Source: Garcia nutans
Taxonomy: Eukaryota; Streptophyta; Magnoliopsida; Malpighiales; Euphorbiaceae
Assembly (NCBI GenBank): GCA_947685225.1
Contig: CANTUV010000002.1
Location: 620,001-684,000, forward strand
DNA: 64,000 bases
Direction: 5' to 3'
The position numbers and the translations under genes were made by a program. The stretch's first letter is position 1; every line of letters starts with the position of its first letter. The notes below the pieces were generated by a model, which searched no databases, had not been told where the DNA came from, and was given only the letters and a program-made list of their open reading frames with translations. Shown here piece by piece: positions 34,690 through 46,083 of the stretch.

Positions 34690-36520
34690 TGATCATATTT
34701 CATGCAATAATGGCATTGATATAAAGGCTTATGTCTTTACATTCTTCTTCTATTTACTTTAGAAGAATTATGTTGGATGTGTTGGTAATCACAAGTGTGT
34801 TTAATAGTTACTTATTTTTTTGCATGATTGTGCTTGTGTTCATGTCTAGAATACATATATGCATAATTTTCTCTTGGAAATTTGATTCTAGAGCTTTGTG
34901 AGCCTTGAGTAGTCTTCTTGGGACTTTTAGATTTTGTGTGTACATTTGTATTCTTTACATCCTCAACACTAGAATTTTGAGTTGTAGAAGCTTTAACAAA
35001 TGTTGGTGCATTAGATGTAGTGGAAGTTGAGCTATTGAATCCTAAGCTATATGTAGAAGAGGGTGATCTTTTAGCACTAATTAATGTATCTAATACTTCC
35101 TTTCCTTTTCAAAATTTTAAAATAAAATTCTTTAGTTCATTTTTTTCTTCTTTCAAAATCTTATTTTCTTTAACATTATCTAAGCTAGATGAATTTATTA
35201 ATACATCATTTAAAGATTTCATCAATTGTTTATTTGAAGTCTTTAAATATAAAGTAGTATTCTTTAGTGAAATAAAATCTTTTTCAAACTTAGAATATTT
35301 TTCTTTATAAAATTTCATTTTTAAAAAATATTTTTGTACCATAAGATTTATATGCTCAATTAAATCACTATCATCTAATGCATCATCAATATTATCATAA
35401 TCAAAGTTTAAAGAAGAAGTACCTACCTCATTGGATTCATCATCACCATCATCATTATCACCTATAGCCATAAGACAAAGATTTGCAATTTACTCTTCTT
35501 CCTCTTATTAACTTGAGGTATCATCATCCCATGTAGCTTTGAGAGATTTATTCTTTTCCTAGTCTAATTTCTTCTTTTATTTTGGGATAATTCATTTTGA
35601 TGTGGCCAAAATTTCCACATTCATAGCATTTATTTCATTTTTCTTTTCTTTATCTTTCAAAGAAAATTTGGAGAAGTTACATTTAGCTTGGATTCTTCTC
35701 TTTCTCTTCCAATTACTAACTCTTTTAGATAGCATTGCCATTTCTTCATCATCATCACTATGTTCTTCACTTGAGCTCTCAACTTCATTGATGGCTTTAA
35801 GAGCTATTATTTTCCTCTTGTCCTTATCACCCTTGTCATCTTCCTTTTATGTGTGCAATCCAATGATAAAAAGTTTTCCAACTAGCTTATCAATCCTTAT
35901 TGTACTAAGGTCATGCATTTCTTTAATTTAGGATACTTTTGACTCAAAGTTCTTTTAAGATCTAAGTTCTCAATATTTTGCTATTGACATTACCTTGATC
36001 ATATAACTTTCCATATTTCTTAAATTCATTGACTATAGCAAGTGAATGATTTGTCATTTTATTGACAGTGTCATTTGGCTTCATCTTAAAGAGTTCATAC
36101 ACATGTACAAGCATTTGGGTCTTGATGAACCTCACTTGAGTGGTGCCCTCATGATAATTCTCAAGTGTTGTCCAAATACTATATGCACAAGTAAGATGTT
36201 GAACTCTTCCACCTTTTTCTCTTTACATGTTCATGAAGATGGAGGTTGCCCTATTATTCTTGTAAAGAGCCCTTTCTTGAGCATCAGTCCATTGTGCTCT
36301 AGGAAGAGGCCCTTGGACACCCTCCATCTCATGAGTAGGAGGTTTTCACTCATTTAGTACACATTTCCAAAGCTCAATTCCCTCATTATCAAGAAACAAA
36401 TACATTTTTTGTTTCCAATATAAGTTATCAGTTCCACAAAAACAAGGTCTAAGATGAGAGTTTAAATTTCCATGAGAAAGAGAAATTGTGGTGGAAGAAG
36501 AAGTTGATGTAGACATATTT
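34690..36520 (-). pseudogene. Ty1/copia Gag and early Pol, minus strand, decayed
   Basis: On the minus strand Gag starts near 36515 (MSTSTSSSTTISLSHGNLNS), then CGTDNLYWKQKMYLFLDNEG, typical of copia UBN2-type Gag. An acidic coiled-coil stretch follows (35471-35109, with KSLNDVLINSSSLDNVKENK). A CCHC knuckle is implied near 35600 (a Cys codon followed by ECGNFGHIK-like text) but is out of frame. The 3' part (about 35100-34850) is a Ser/Thr/Lys-rich linker. Stops and frameshifts are frequent. The 5' end is cut by the Tat-3 LTR at 36536. It was probably inserted in the Tat-2 leader. Confidence 0.75.
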
Positions 36521-36535
36521 ATTGGTGTGGCTGCC

Positions 36536-38827
36536 TATAGACCCTTAATTTTTTATCCAGTCTGGTCCGATATTTTTTTTATATAGTCCAAAATAATTTT
36601 TATGATATTTTAATTAAATAATATCTATTTTAGTATTTATTATTTATAATTTTTAATAAAAATAAAAAAGTAATGTTAGTAAAGTTAAAAACAAATAAAT
36701 AAATAAAAATCGGCGACAGAAAAATCGGCGATGAAAATTTTTGTCGCCGAAAGTGAATCAGCTTGGGCCAATTCGCAGCAGGAAGGCCAATTTGCCGCAT
36801 GAAATTCCTGTGGTGAATTGGCACCTGCCCCAGCCAGTGCTAGCAATTTTCTCCCTCAGCAGGTTTTTTGCTAGCTCAATTTTCCAACGCAGTTTTTTCT
36901 GAAACCAAATTCTATTTGGTTTTGGTTTCTTTTCCTAAGCGATTTTAATTTCCTTAGACAATTAGAAGTAAGTTTATGATTTTTCCCTATAAATACTACA
37001 TTAAAACATAGAATTAAAGGAAAAAAATTGTTTTACTGAATCGGAGACTCAAAAATTCTATCGGGCAAAAGAAAACCCTAGCAAGCAAGAGACAGCAACC
37101 AAAGGAAGCAATCATCTCCATATTGCTTTGCTCAACCAAAATCAAGTCTAAAGCAGGCAACAGCTTGGTTCAATCTCTTCAAATTTGGTGGAGCCTTCAA
37201 ATGTAGGTAAATTGCTCTAACTTTAGTTTATTCAATAATCAATCATCTTCACCTTTTAAATCATCATCACACTGCCTAAGTTATTTAATTATTCCTTCAA
37301 TTTAATTTAGGCAGTAGCATGAATTAATTCATATAATACTTAAGATCTTAATTAAAGTAAATAATATAGTCATTCAACACAAATCTAATTTTAAAAACCC
37401 TAAATCATCCTTCTGTTTCTAAAACTTCAAAAACCCTAAATCATCCTTCTGTTTCTAAAACTTCAAAAAACCCTAAAACTGTTCTTCTATTTCAAAAACT
37501 TCAAAAACCCTGAAACTGTACTTCTGTTTCCAAAAACTTTAAAACCCTAAATTGTTTTTCCCGAACTATTTTCTTAATCATCTAAACTCTAACCTTTTTG
37601 TCCGAAATTTCCAAATGTCTTCTTAAATCTCCAAATCCTAATCTTCTTTACAGTATCAAAAAACTTTAATCATAATTGTTTATATAAAACTCTAAACTAT
37701 TTTCTTAAATCCAAAGATCAAATATGTTTTCCAAAATATCAAAAAACCCTAATCCAATAAACCCTAGTTTTCAAAAAAAGAAAACCCTAATTCTTAAAAC
37801 ATCAAAACTTTATGATAAGTTCATCAACACCTAAAACCATAATCCATTGAACCTAAAATCCAATCTTTTAAAATTATAAACTCTAATATCTTAAGGTTCC
37901 AAAACCCTAATTTCATGGTGTTTGCTTAAAACCCTAACTAAACCTACTTTTTTAAATCACAGTAACAATATTTTCATAAAAACATCCAAAACCTTAAATC
38001 TTTTAAACATCCAGTAGCTATGTTATTACTTTAAAATATCTCTCAACAAATTAAACTAGTATATGCGAAATCCTGGTTATTAAACATAAGACCCTAGAAA
38101 CCCTACTTAATGTATGACCCCCTAAAGTTAATATATTTACTATTTTATTTAAATTGGTTGAATGTTTATTACATATTTTGATTGATGTTTGATATCTTTG
38201 ATGAATGATTTATTTATTATGAATGATTATTTACTTTTATCGATTTATCTTGATTTCCAAATATTGTAAGAGGTATGTTTCCACTTTGTGGGTACCTCAT
38301 TAATTAATTTCTATGTAATTTAAATTGCTTTTATATTTTGGACCAATGTAAAGGATATGTTTCCACCTTTTGGTGTGTGTCCTATTTAGTTTAGACATGA
38401 ACGATGTAAGGACAAGTTTCCATCCTCGGATGGGTGTCCATTTATTTGCTTTGTTTGAACATTGCTTTGATTTTAATATAATGATGCTTTATTTCAATTG
38501 TTGCATGTAATATGGATAATATTGTTATACTTAAGAATTTTATAATATTAAGACCTACAAAGGTGGCCGATTCCAATGAACCGGGCATTGTGGGGGTGCT
38601 GGGCCATTTCTCACCTTCCCCACACGTACCCAACTTTCTAAACCCATTAGGGGTTGGGGATTCCTTAGGAATCGAGTCATCCACCTCTTTCTTTTTCTCG
38701 GCCTGTCTGGGTGGCAGCTCCATTTTCTCCTGGCTTAGGCTCGTGTTCTCTAAGGCCCCGAGCCTAAACAGTGCCGAAGTCGCAAGAACCATTCCATCGG
38801 GAGTGGGGGAAAAAATCCCCGCTCACA
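36536..38827 (+). repeat. Tat-3 5' LTR (LTR E)
   Basis: It starts TATAGACCC (TGTAGACCC with G changed to A) and ends AAAATCCCCGCTCACA. TATA box CTATAAATA is at 36988-36996. A run of AAACCCTAA and AAAACCCTAAA motifs spans 37395-37940. ATGTTTCCAC-type phrases repeat at 38275, 38357 and 38413. It is followed directly by a primer binding site. Confidence 0.9.
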
Positions 38828-38846
38828 GTGGCGACTCCACTAGGGA
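38828..38846 (+). other. Tat-3 primer binding site
   Basis: TGGCGACTCCACTAGGGA begins one base after the LTR end. It differs from the initiator-Met site used by the nested gypsy elements. Ogre elements are reported to use tRNA-Arg; I have not checked the pairing here. Confidence 0.75.
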
Positions 38847-39870
38847 TAAGAGAAGTTAATTTCATTAGTCTTTATATTATTCTATTCTTTCTTATGATGA
38901 TATTATCCATAGTATCATTTAGATTGCATCATGTGCCTGAGTTAGAATGTCCATATTACCCATGTTGTGTTATGTAAGGGATACCATACTTTCACTCAAG
39001 GTATGGAGATTGAGCATGGCATAACCACTCACAGCCTTGTACCATTTGGTATATACTTGCTATGGGAACCTAAGCCTTTTAACTCAATGACTAAAGCTTA
39101 TGTAATTGGCCTAGTTACTTTCTTTAAGTTTTACACCAAATGTTTGTTGTTTGACTATGGTTAATTTATCTTGGCTTAAATCATGACTTATTTGGTTTGT
39201 TCTTTTTCTAATATGACCCAAGTACATTTGTAAGCCCAAAATAAATTTTTCTCTAAATTCAAAAGACCAAAACTATTTTCAAGACATTTTAAGATGGTTT
39301 TTGGACATAAAACTATTCTAAAAAATAAATCAAACATTCTTTTCTCATGTCCCAAATACAATTCCCAAAATCCATTTTTTCTAAAATCTTTTTACAATGG
39401 ACCTAGAAACAAAATTATTTTCATCCAACCTTTAAAAGAGCTTACAAATATTTAGGTCAATTATGAAATACCAAAAATCAATTGTGAGCCTAGTTTATAC
39501 TACGAGTTATTAATCATGGGCTTATTTTTGGCATGAATCACTATTATTTTTTCAAGTGAGAAATCTATTTATAATAAACCTCTTAATTTAGTTTTAATCC
39601 AATATAGCATAAAAGCTACTTTAGTTGGTTGAATGGATTAGAACCTAATTAATGGAAATTATCATGAACTGATTTCCATTTTAAAAATATAACTATTGGT
39701 TGAAACGTCCGAGGGAAATATTCAAAAACAAGATACCCCATGTTGGTATTTTGTTAACCATATACCTAGAAAAAGAGACTCGCCAATCGTGTATGGAAGT
39801 TATAAGGTTGGAAGGAACGTCCTAATTATCTTTCTTTGTTTATTGCTTGTGCATATATGCATACATGCAT
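38847..39870 (+). other. Tat-3 leader before the nested gypsy
   Basis: It matches the Tat-2 leader (34130-34685) and the minus-strand Tat leader (17700-18200). A conserved frame reads CWYFVNHIPRKRDSPIVYGS and GRNVLIIFLCLLLVHICIHA near 39740-39870. The target site TGCAT (39866-39870) ends this part; text resumes at 61077. Confidence 0.75.
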
Positions 39871-42124
39871 TGTCACATCCGCCTACCGCATTTATGCATA
39901 GTAGTCACGTGCACAGCGAGAGAAGGGGAAAGGAGAAGATAATTCCTGACAATGGCCCTAGATAAGGCTATAGGACCACTGGGACCTAATTGAAGAAAAA
40001 TGCAAACTGTTAGGGAGGTGATTGTAATTTCAAAAAGTTTTGGGGAGGTGACTGTAATTTTCAAAAGTTTTGGGGAGGTAAATGTAATTTTCAAAAGTTG
40101 TACTGGATGTTCTTAATAGTGCACATAACAGATTCCAAAAATGGAAAATGGAGAAAAATCGGGTCACAACGACGCGTAACAGTTTTTTCAGAAAACGCAC
40201 GGTTTGGAAGATATAGGGGATTTTGACTAGGGACATTTTGGTCATTATACATGAATCCGAAGTAGGAAATAAACACAAGAGTGAGTAGAGGATGTTAAGG
40301 GGGTAAATATGAAATGATCGTCAGTAGAAACGAGGCCCGGGCAACACCCGAGCAAAGAAAGGACCTAAAGGGAATTTTGTAAAAAGTCGAGGGCTTATTG
40401 GTAATTTTTTAAAATGACTTGGAAACCTAAAATAGACCTTAAAAATAGAAAGTAGAGGTCAAGAGGATCAAAACTATACGTAGTTTCCCTCGTGGAATTG
40501 TACGGGTTAAAAGTTACGAACAAATAATCGCCAGAGGGTATTTTGGTCTTTCACACCTTAGACCATAGAAATTTCAACACAAGATGGTGGAGGGGTCAAA
40601 ATATAATTAAAAGAAAGTTTAAGGGCTTGGGTTTTTAAATAAATAAAAGGAGGAGACAATTGGGCTAATGAAAATTAGCCATTTAAAAGTTATAATAAAG
40701 AAGAAAGAGAAAAGTGTGAACATTTGGCTTTAAAACATTCATTCTTCCAAAGGTGACCATCATTTCCCTTATATATATATATATATATCATGATATGAAG
40801 AACAAACTCTCTCTCTCTCCCACTTCCAAGTTTCGGCCACCATAGGAAAACATCAAAAGATTTCCAAGTTTTGTCAAGTTTGATTTTCAAGGTAAGTTTT
40901 AAGGTTTTCAAGTATGTAGAATTCAATTCTAGTATCAATTCTAGGTATTTATATAATTATTGGGAGATTGGAGATTAGGGTTTTTATGGTGGATTTGGGA
41001 AAATTTTAAGTAGTTAAGATATTAATCAATTAAATGAAAGAATCAAGGTTTCTAAGGTTTAATGAGGTTAGATTAGGGTTTCGTTTGAAAAGAAATGGAG
41101 GATAACTTATTATTCTAAATTGTTAAGGTTTATGTTTAAGGGTGTGTTCTTGAATTTCTTGAAGGAAAAACAAAGATTAAGGAAGGAGAAGGAGGAAAAA
41201 CAAAAGGGGAAGTAAAAGAATAAGGTTTGGTGCTTTACCATAAAAGAAATTCTATTTTTCTTACAAACTTTGGTTTATGGAAGTTTTGATGTTGATGCTT
41301 AAATATATTGATTGAGTTTAAATTAAATATTTGAGTTATGTTCTTGATTTCTTATGGCAATTGGGTTGTTTAAATTTAATTGAAACCAAATGTTTCGAGA
41401 AAATTTGGCAAGTTGATTTGGTAAGTTGTTTTGGACTTTAATTAGTTTGATTTGAGTTAAACATGCAAAAGTTGTCAAAGGGAAGTGTTTGAATCTTCAC
41501 TTTACCATTAAAGAAGCCTTCATATTGATTTGCAAAAGAAAAATAAACTATCCTATGTATTTCATAGGTTTGGGCCGAAATGGTCCCAAAAAGACAGCTT
41601 TCTGGATCTTTTTGTGGCAATTGTTTGAGGCAGCAAATGAATGAATTTTTCAACGACATTTTATGTGTAATTAGTCAACATATGAAATAAGTTTTCTGTA
41701 AAATTTCAGCCAAAAATAAGATCATTTACCTTGTCAAATGCATGACTGAAGTGGACTGAAATTTTGACGAAAACCCAGATTTTACTATTCATTTGGTCAT
41801 GCCATTTTGCGTTGCCGATTTTTTGTGCCGCGACACTATTCATTTGGTCAATTTGTGATCTTTTGAGGAATGCGTTGAAATGTTTAATATGTTTATTTAT
41901 GGATATTAAATATGTGAAAAAGGGTAATGGTTTGACTAAAGAATGTGGTGCGCGGCATAAATGGCAAAGTGCGATGGGAATTAAAATGATTTCTCGAATT
42001 ATTCTAAAATGAAGTTTGAGACTTAAAGTGAATCATTTTAATCTTTATGCTCTACTGGATAGTGGGAGTGGTAGATAAGGGTATGGTGCACTATACTAAC
42101 GCATGCAGTACTCCTCATTATTGT

Positions 42125-42300
42125 GATATGATATTTTATTCAGTGGTGAGGCCACTGAAGCCAATGGGGAGGCCCATTGGTTATAACCAGGATGGTGAGG
42201 GCCATTCCTGTGATCTGATATCGGTCGTGAGGGCCACCTATGTTACAGTGGTGAGGACCACTGCCTTATCACTATGGTTCCCAATATACCAGTAGAGCCT
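42125..42300 (+). repeat. GGTGAGGCC hairpin array in 5' LTR
   Basis: Five short units place GGTGAGGgCCA between short inverted words, such as CAGTGGTGAGGCCACTG and CCAATGGGGAGGCCCATTGG. Each unit can form a small hairpin. Confidence 0.8.
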
Positions 42301-42497
42301 GAGCCAAATTCATATTTTTCGTTAAACTATGTAATGCAAAATAAGTTTGAATTATGGTTTTACATTATTGGAAGCATATCACACTGAATGTACAATAATT
42401 TCTATTGGTTTAAGGTTGGTTAAATTATGATTTAATTATTTCCTTTTATTTCAAATACTTTCATATGCTACTTTTATTTTTATTGGTAAAGTACCCA

Positions 42498-42538
42498 CTA
42501 AGCGACAACGCTCAGCGAGTTAATTTTTCCTTGACTCG
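42498..42538 (+). other. Double stem-loop of gypsy LTR, copy 4 (different stem sequences)
   Basis: Stem 1 is AGCG/CGCT, flanked by CT/AG. Stem 2 is CGAGTTAA/TTGACTCG with one G-T wobble. AGGT follows shortly after. Position and layout equal the copies with GCGCGAT stems, but the paired sequence is different. Confidence 0.7.
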
Positions 42539-43020
42539 TAGGTTCGGAGATGTAGCAAATTCTTGGAAAGCGACGACCAGACCCACAGCATATCTCAGGG
42601 TAGATCTTTTAGTTTCCATTATGAGTTAGCTAGTTGTGGCATGTATATGTATATATATAAGTTTGAGAATTACTATGTTATACAGTACGTTAGTAGTATG
42701 TAATAATAATAAACCTTTACTTTATTTTGTATTAGAAGTGTGAACTCTTCTTGCAGGTTGTAGTTGAGGGTATAAGGTGGATTCATTGGGAATGCATTGA
42801 AACTGATTGTACTCACACTGGTTTGTGTAAAAATATTTTCAAAAATCAGAAAAACCAGTTTTGTCGACACTTGGGACCCAAATTTCTAGGCGAAACTCTG
42901 GCAAAATTTCTGTAAAATCGAAACTAAAATTTGACTAAGTAAAATTGGTAGCAACATTAGGATCGTGTGGCGCCTCTACTCGGCTTACACATGTAGGCCG
43001 GGAAGGGGTGCTACAATTTG

Positions 43021-43032
43021 TGGTATCAGAGC
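43021..43032 (+). other. Primer binding site, plus-strand gypsy
   Basis: TGGTATCAGAGC lies five bases after the LTR end. It is the standard site complementary to the 3' end of plant initiator-Met tRNA. Confidence 0.92.
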
Positions 43033-43723
43033 GCTGGTTTAGCCGGCTCTGGGTAGTTAGTTGAACTAAACCTTAAACGTATGACACATAGGGTTAGGAT
43101 AGGGGTTTTAATTATGTAACTATACATGTGTGGAGTATTGTTAGTTATGTTATTCTAATTATAACAGGAGTAATTATGGGTGAGGGAGCTGAGGATGGAA
43201 GTATAGAGGCTAAAGCAAATAGTGCAGGAGCAAGATGAAACCATAGAAATTATGGCAGATCGAAGTATACAGGATCGTGAAGACCTGAGAGAAAAACATG
43301 AGATGATTACCACCTTGATGAGGGACGTGCAGATGTTAAAGGAGGACAGGCTTTGTAACACCCCTATATCCCGTATACGTACCAAGCATGCTTATACGAT
43401 CGTAATATACGAATACTGAATATAGAAAATGCCACAGTTTAAAAATACACAAATCATATCTTTGAAAATAAGTGAAACAAATCTCAAACATTTAAAAGAA
43501 ATTCAAAAGACACAATAGATAAAACGTTTATCAACCCGCAGCGGAAGTTGTTACAAACTTTTACAAGTTCAAATACATAAAAATCAAAATATACAAAACA
43601 TAGAATATATACATGATTGGCAGCTTGACTCTCTAATCTTTAAGCTCTAATCCAACTCTTCAAGCATAAACTCAACTAGGTCTAGAGGAATCCTCAGTAT
43701 CAACCCTATCAACTCTACCACCT

Positions 43724-43761
43724 GCGTGATGAACCACAATCGCACTGAGCTAACAACTCAG
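43724..43761 (-). other. Double stem-loop of gypsy LTR, copy 5 (CpG-decayed)
   Basis: Same layout as copy 6, but stem 2 now reads GCGTGAT against ATCGCAC. Two CpG-type transitions break the pairing. Confidence 0.6.
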
Positions 43762-44014
43762 TAGTACAAACCATAATGATAATAAGAAATGTCAATATCA
43801 ATATCATACATTCAACCAATAAAAATCATATTTATGAATGTTACATTTCATTATTTAAATAATCATATCATCATCCATTATACTCATTCAATAAAGACAC
43901 CTATGGGCCCAACTAGCATTTAATATGGTATTCAAAATTCAGAGTTGCTGCTTTGGTCCATAAACACAATAATCAAGCCCGTAGGCAATATACATATCTC
44001 TCTATCCATGGATA

Positions 44015-44162
44015 GGGTAACAGACCCAGACTCTTGGACCATCAACTCAAAAATCTTGAGGAGATCCTCAACCAGGCTAGACTGTTACTTGTAACAGACC
44101 CAGTCTCTTGGACCATCAACCCGACTAATCGAGGAGATCCTCAACCCGGCTAAACTGTAATT
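44015..44162 (-). repeat. GTAACAG-bounded unit array, two units
   Basis: Two units start GTAACAGACCCAG and end with CTGTTAC or its mutated form CTGTAAT. The intact LTR at 52128 has three units; the third was removed by the 370-bp deletion. Confidence 0.82.
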
Positions 44163-44389
44163 ATTCATATATATATATATCAACAATGCCACATAAAAAG
44201 GATGTATGCAACAATGCAATGTTTGTACTTACTTTAAATGCAACCAACACAATATCAAACACTTCTCCTTCCAAAATCTTTCACTTATTGAATTAGGGTA
44301 ATTCACCTTCTTCACAACCTATTCCAAAAGGAAGATGAAGCCCACATAAAATCATAAAGCTAAGAACCAACTAGGGCAAACTCTAAACT

Positions 44390-44745
44390 TGACACGCTCA
44401 ACAACACGGGCGTGTCCCTGACCGTGCCCTAACTCCACAACACAGAAGCTTTTACACGTTCAACAACACGGGCGTGTTCATGGGCGTGTAATACATTCTG
44501 CCTCTCAACCACATTGACACGTCCAACATCATGAGCGTGCTCATGGCCGTGTCAAAACCCCAAAAACACAGTGGCTATGACACGGTCAATAACACGGGCG
44601 TGTTACTGGTCGTGTCAATACCTAACCAACACAGTAGCTATAACATGCTCAATGACATGGGCGTGTCATTGCTCGTGCCACTCATCCCAAAATACAGAAC
44701 CATTGTCACGCCCAAAATCCTGGACGTGCCCTTAGGCGTGTCAGG
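44390..44745. repeat. CGTG palindrome array, left LTR copy
   Basis: Five units of about 70-75 bp have GACACGCTCAACAACACGGG, CGTGTCCCTGACCGTGCC and spacer text with CACAGAAGC or CACAGTAGC. The array ends TTAGGCGTGTCAGGCCAAAA. Confidence 0.85.
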
Positions 44746-46083
44746 CCAAAAACCCAGATTCCGGCCAAAACAACAACACAACCAACAAAACACTTCCTTT
44801 CACCAAAAACCACTTCAACCAAACTCATCTCAACATACCCAAAAACCATAACAAACTTACAAAAACATCAAAAAAACTAATAACATACTTCCAACACAAA
44901 TCAAAAATCATCAACACAAACCTAAAATACAACCTCAATACATTCACTTTCAACAACTTACTCTTTCCTTCAAACCATCCCCAAAACCAGAAATAAGTTT
45001 ACCCAAACACTCTTAAACCCATCTTAAACAAACATAATCACATACCATCCACAAACTCAACTCAAAAACTCAAAGAAATCAAAAAATCAAGTGAAGAACT
45101 TACCAAGGATGAAGAAACTCTTAACCTTTCCACTTGATCTCTTGAAAGCTTCCTTAGATCTTGAGTTTAGAGGTTCAAATCTCTCCCTTGTTCTATTGTC
45201 TCTTTGTTAGCCGGCCAAAACAAATGCAAAGGAAGGAGAAGAAGATGAGCCACGGCAAGGAAGAAAGAGAAACATAAAGTCAACCTCCTTTTCCTTAAAA
45301 CCCTCTCAACCAAGCAATTATAATAATAAACTAATCCCATTTAATCTCTTCCACTCAATTAATTCCTTATTATTTAATTATTAAATTCAAAAACACAAAA
45401 TATCTTCTTCCACTATCATCCTTTTGACTTTCCAATGACTTGTGTATATGTTGTATATATTCTGATATACACAACATATACACTCTCTTTAAAAACCCTT
45501 TTTTCTTCCGAATAAACATATACATTGAATCCAATTTAAACAACAATAAAGCCAAAACATCTAGGGCACACTTAGGGATATTACAGGCTTAGTCATAGAG
45601 TGGAGTTTGATAGTGCCTGTAGGAGCCTCAGAGTAGCACATAGAGAGATCAGTGCTTTACAGGAGAGGGTCCAGGAGCTAGGCCAGCACTTACCTGGTGA
45701 AGCATCGCATGACCCAGACTTTGATCCCGAGATAGAAAAGTATTTTTCTGACAGTGCCACCTCACCTAGGGCACCTACTCACTGAGCTTCGGGATGTGTT
45801 GCTTTTTGGAGGATCTTTTGGTTATGTATATATGTGATATCGAGTAGACATTGTATGGTAGTATGACATGATAAAATAGTAGTAAGGAGTCCTAAATTTT
45901 GGAATGTACATAAGGGCTTCCTAGTAATGTAAAAACTTTCGCTTGGAAATAAATAAAAGTTGTGTTGTATATGTGTTATTTAAGAATTTTATATTTATAT
46001 ACATGCCACCTAGGGTAATATAATGCTGTTGGGCTGGGTCGTTACTGATGATGGGATTGTATGCATTTTGCTCTGTTCTTTAG

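Larger units (their letters stand above)
39871..43015 (+). repeat. 5' LTR of plus-strand gypsy
   Basis: 3145 bp, from TGTCACATCCGCCTACCGCA to AAGGGGTGCTACA. Near the start GGGAGGTGATTGTAATTT-type phrases repeat three times (40010-40100). An AT microsatellite (about 40772-40790) may include the TATA region. It also has the GGTGAGG array (42125-42300) and the double stem-loop (42498-42538). Confidence 0.93.
43354..45585 (-). repeat. Left LTR copy of minus-strand gypsy, with internal deletion
   Basis: 2232 bp with ends TGTAACACCCC and GGGATATTACA. It matches 51465-54066 closely but lacks about 370 bp between the second GTAACAG unit and ATCAACAATGCCACATAA (near 44165-44180). The break lies in ATTCATATAT text found at both edges of the missing part. 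Confidence 0.92.
43195..45785 (+). pseudogene. Small coiled-coil ORF upstream of gag, split by the minus-strand gypsy LTR
   Basis: The frame 43195-43353 reads MEV, a TAG at 43204, then RLKQIVQEQDETIEIMADRS and so on to EDRL. After the LTR at 43354-45585 it resumes in frame (SHRVEFDSACRSLRVAHREI) and ends PRAPTH at 45785. Joined length is about 125 residues with heptad-like Leu/Ile spacing and a Glu/Arg-rich surface, so it is a likely coiled coil. A stretch of about 300 bp (45786-46083) ending in TTCTTTAG, like a splice acceptor, separates it from gag. Function unknown; it may be an extra leader ORF or the Gag N-terminus joined by splicing. Confidence 0.6.

Noticed and set aside
37395..37940. 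Interstitial telomere repeat (CCCTAAA)
   Set aside because: Motifs are scattered and separated by unrelated bases, never in head-to-tail tandem; treated as telo-box motifs in an LTR instead.
39873..40278. Overlapping minus-strand ORFs repeated at 57935-58340
   Set aside because: They are repeated only because both LTRs of the plus-strand gypsy contain them; low-complexity Thr/Leu/Ser text without domain features.
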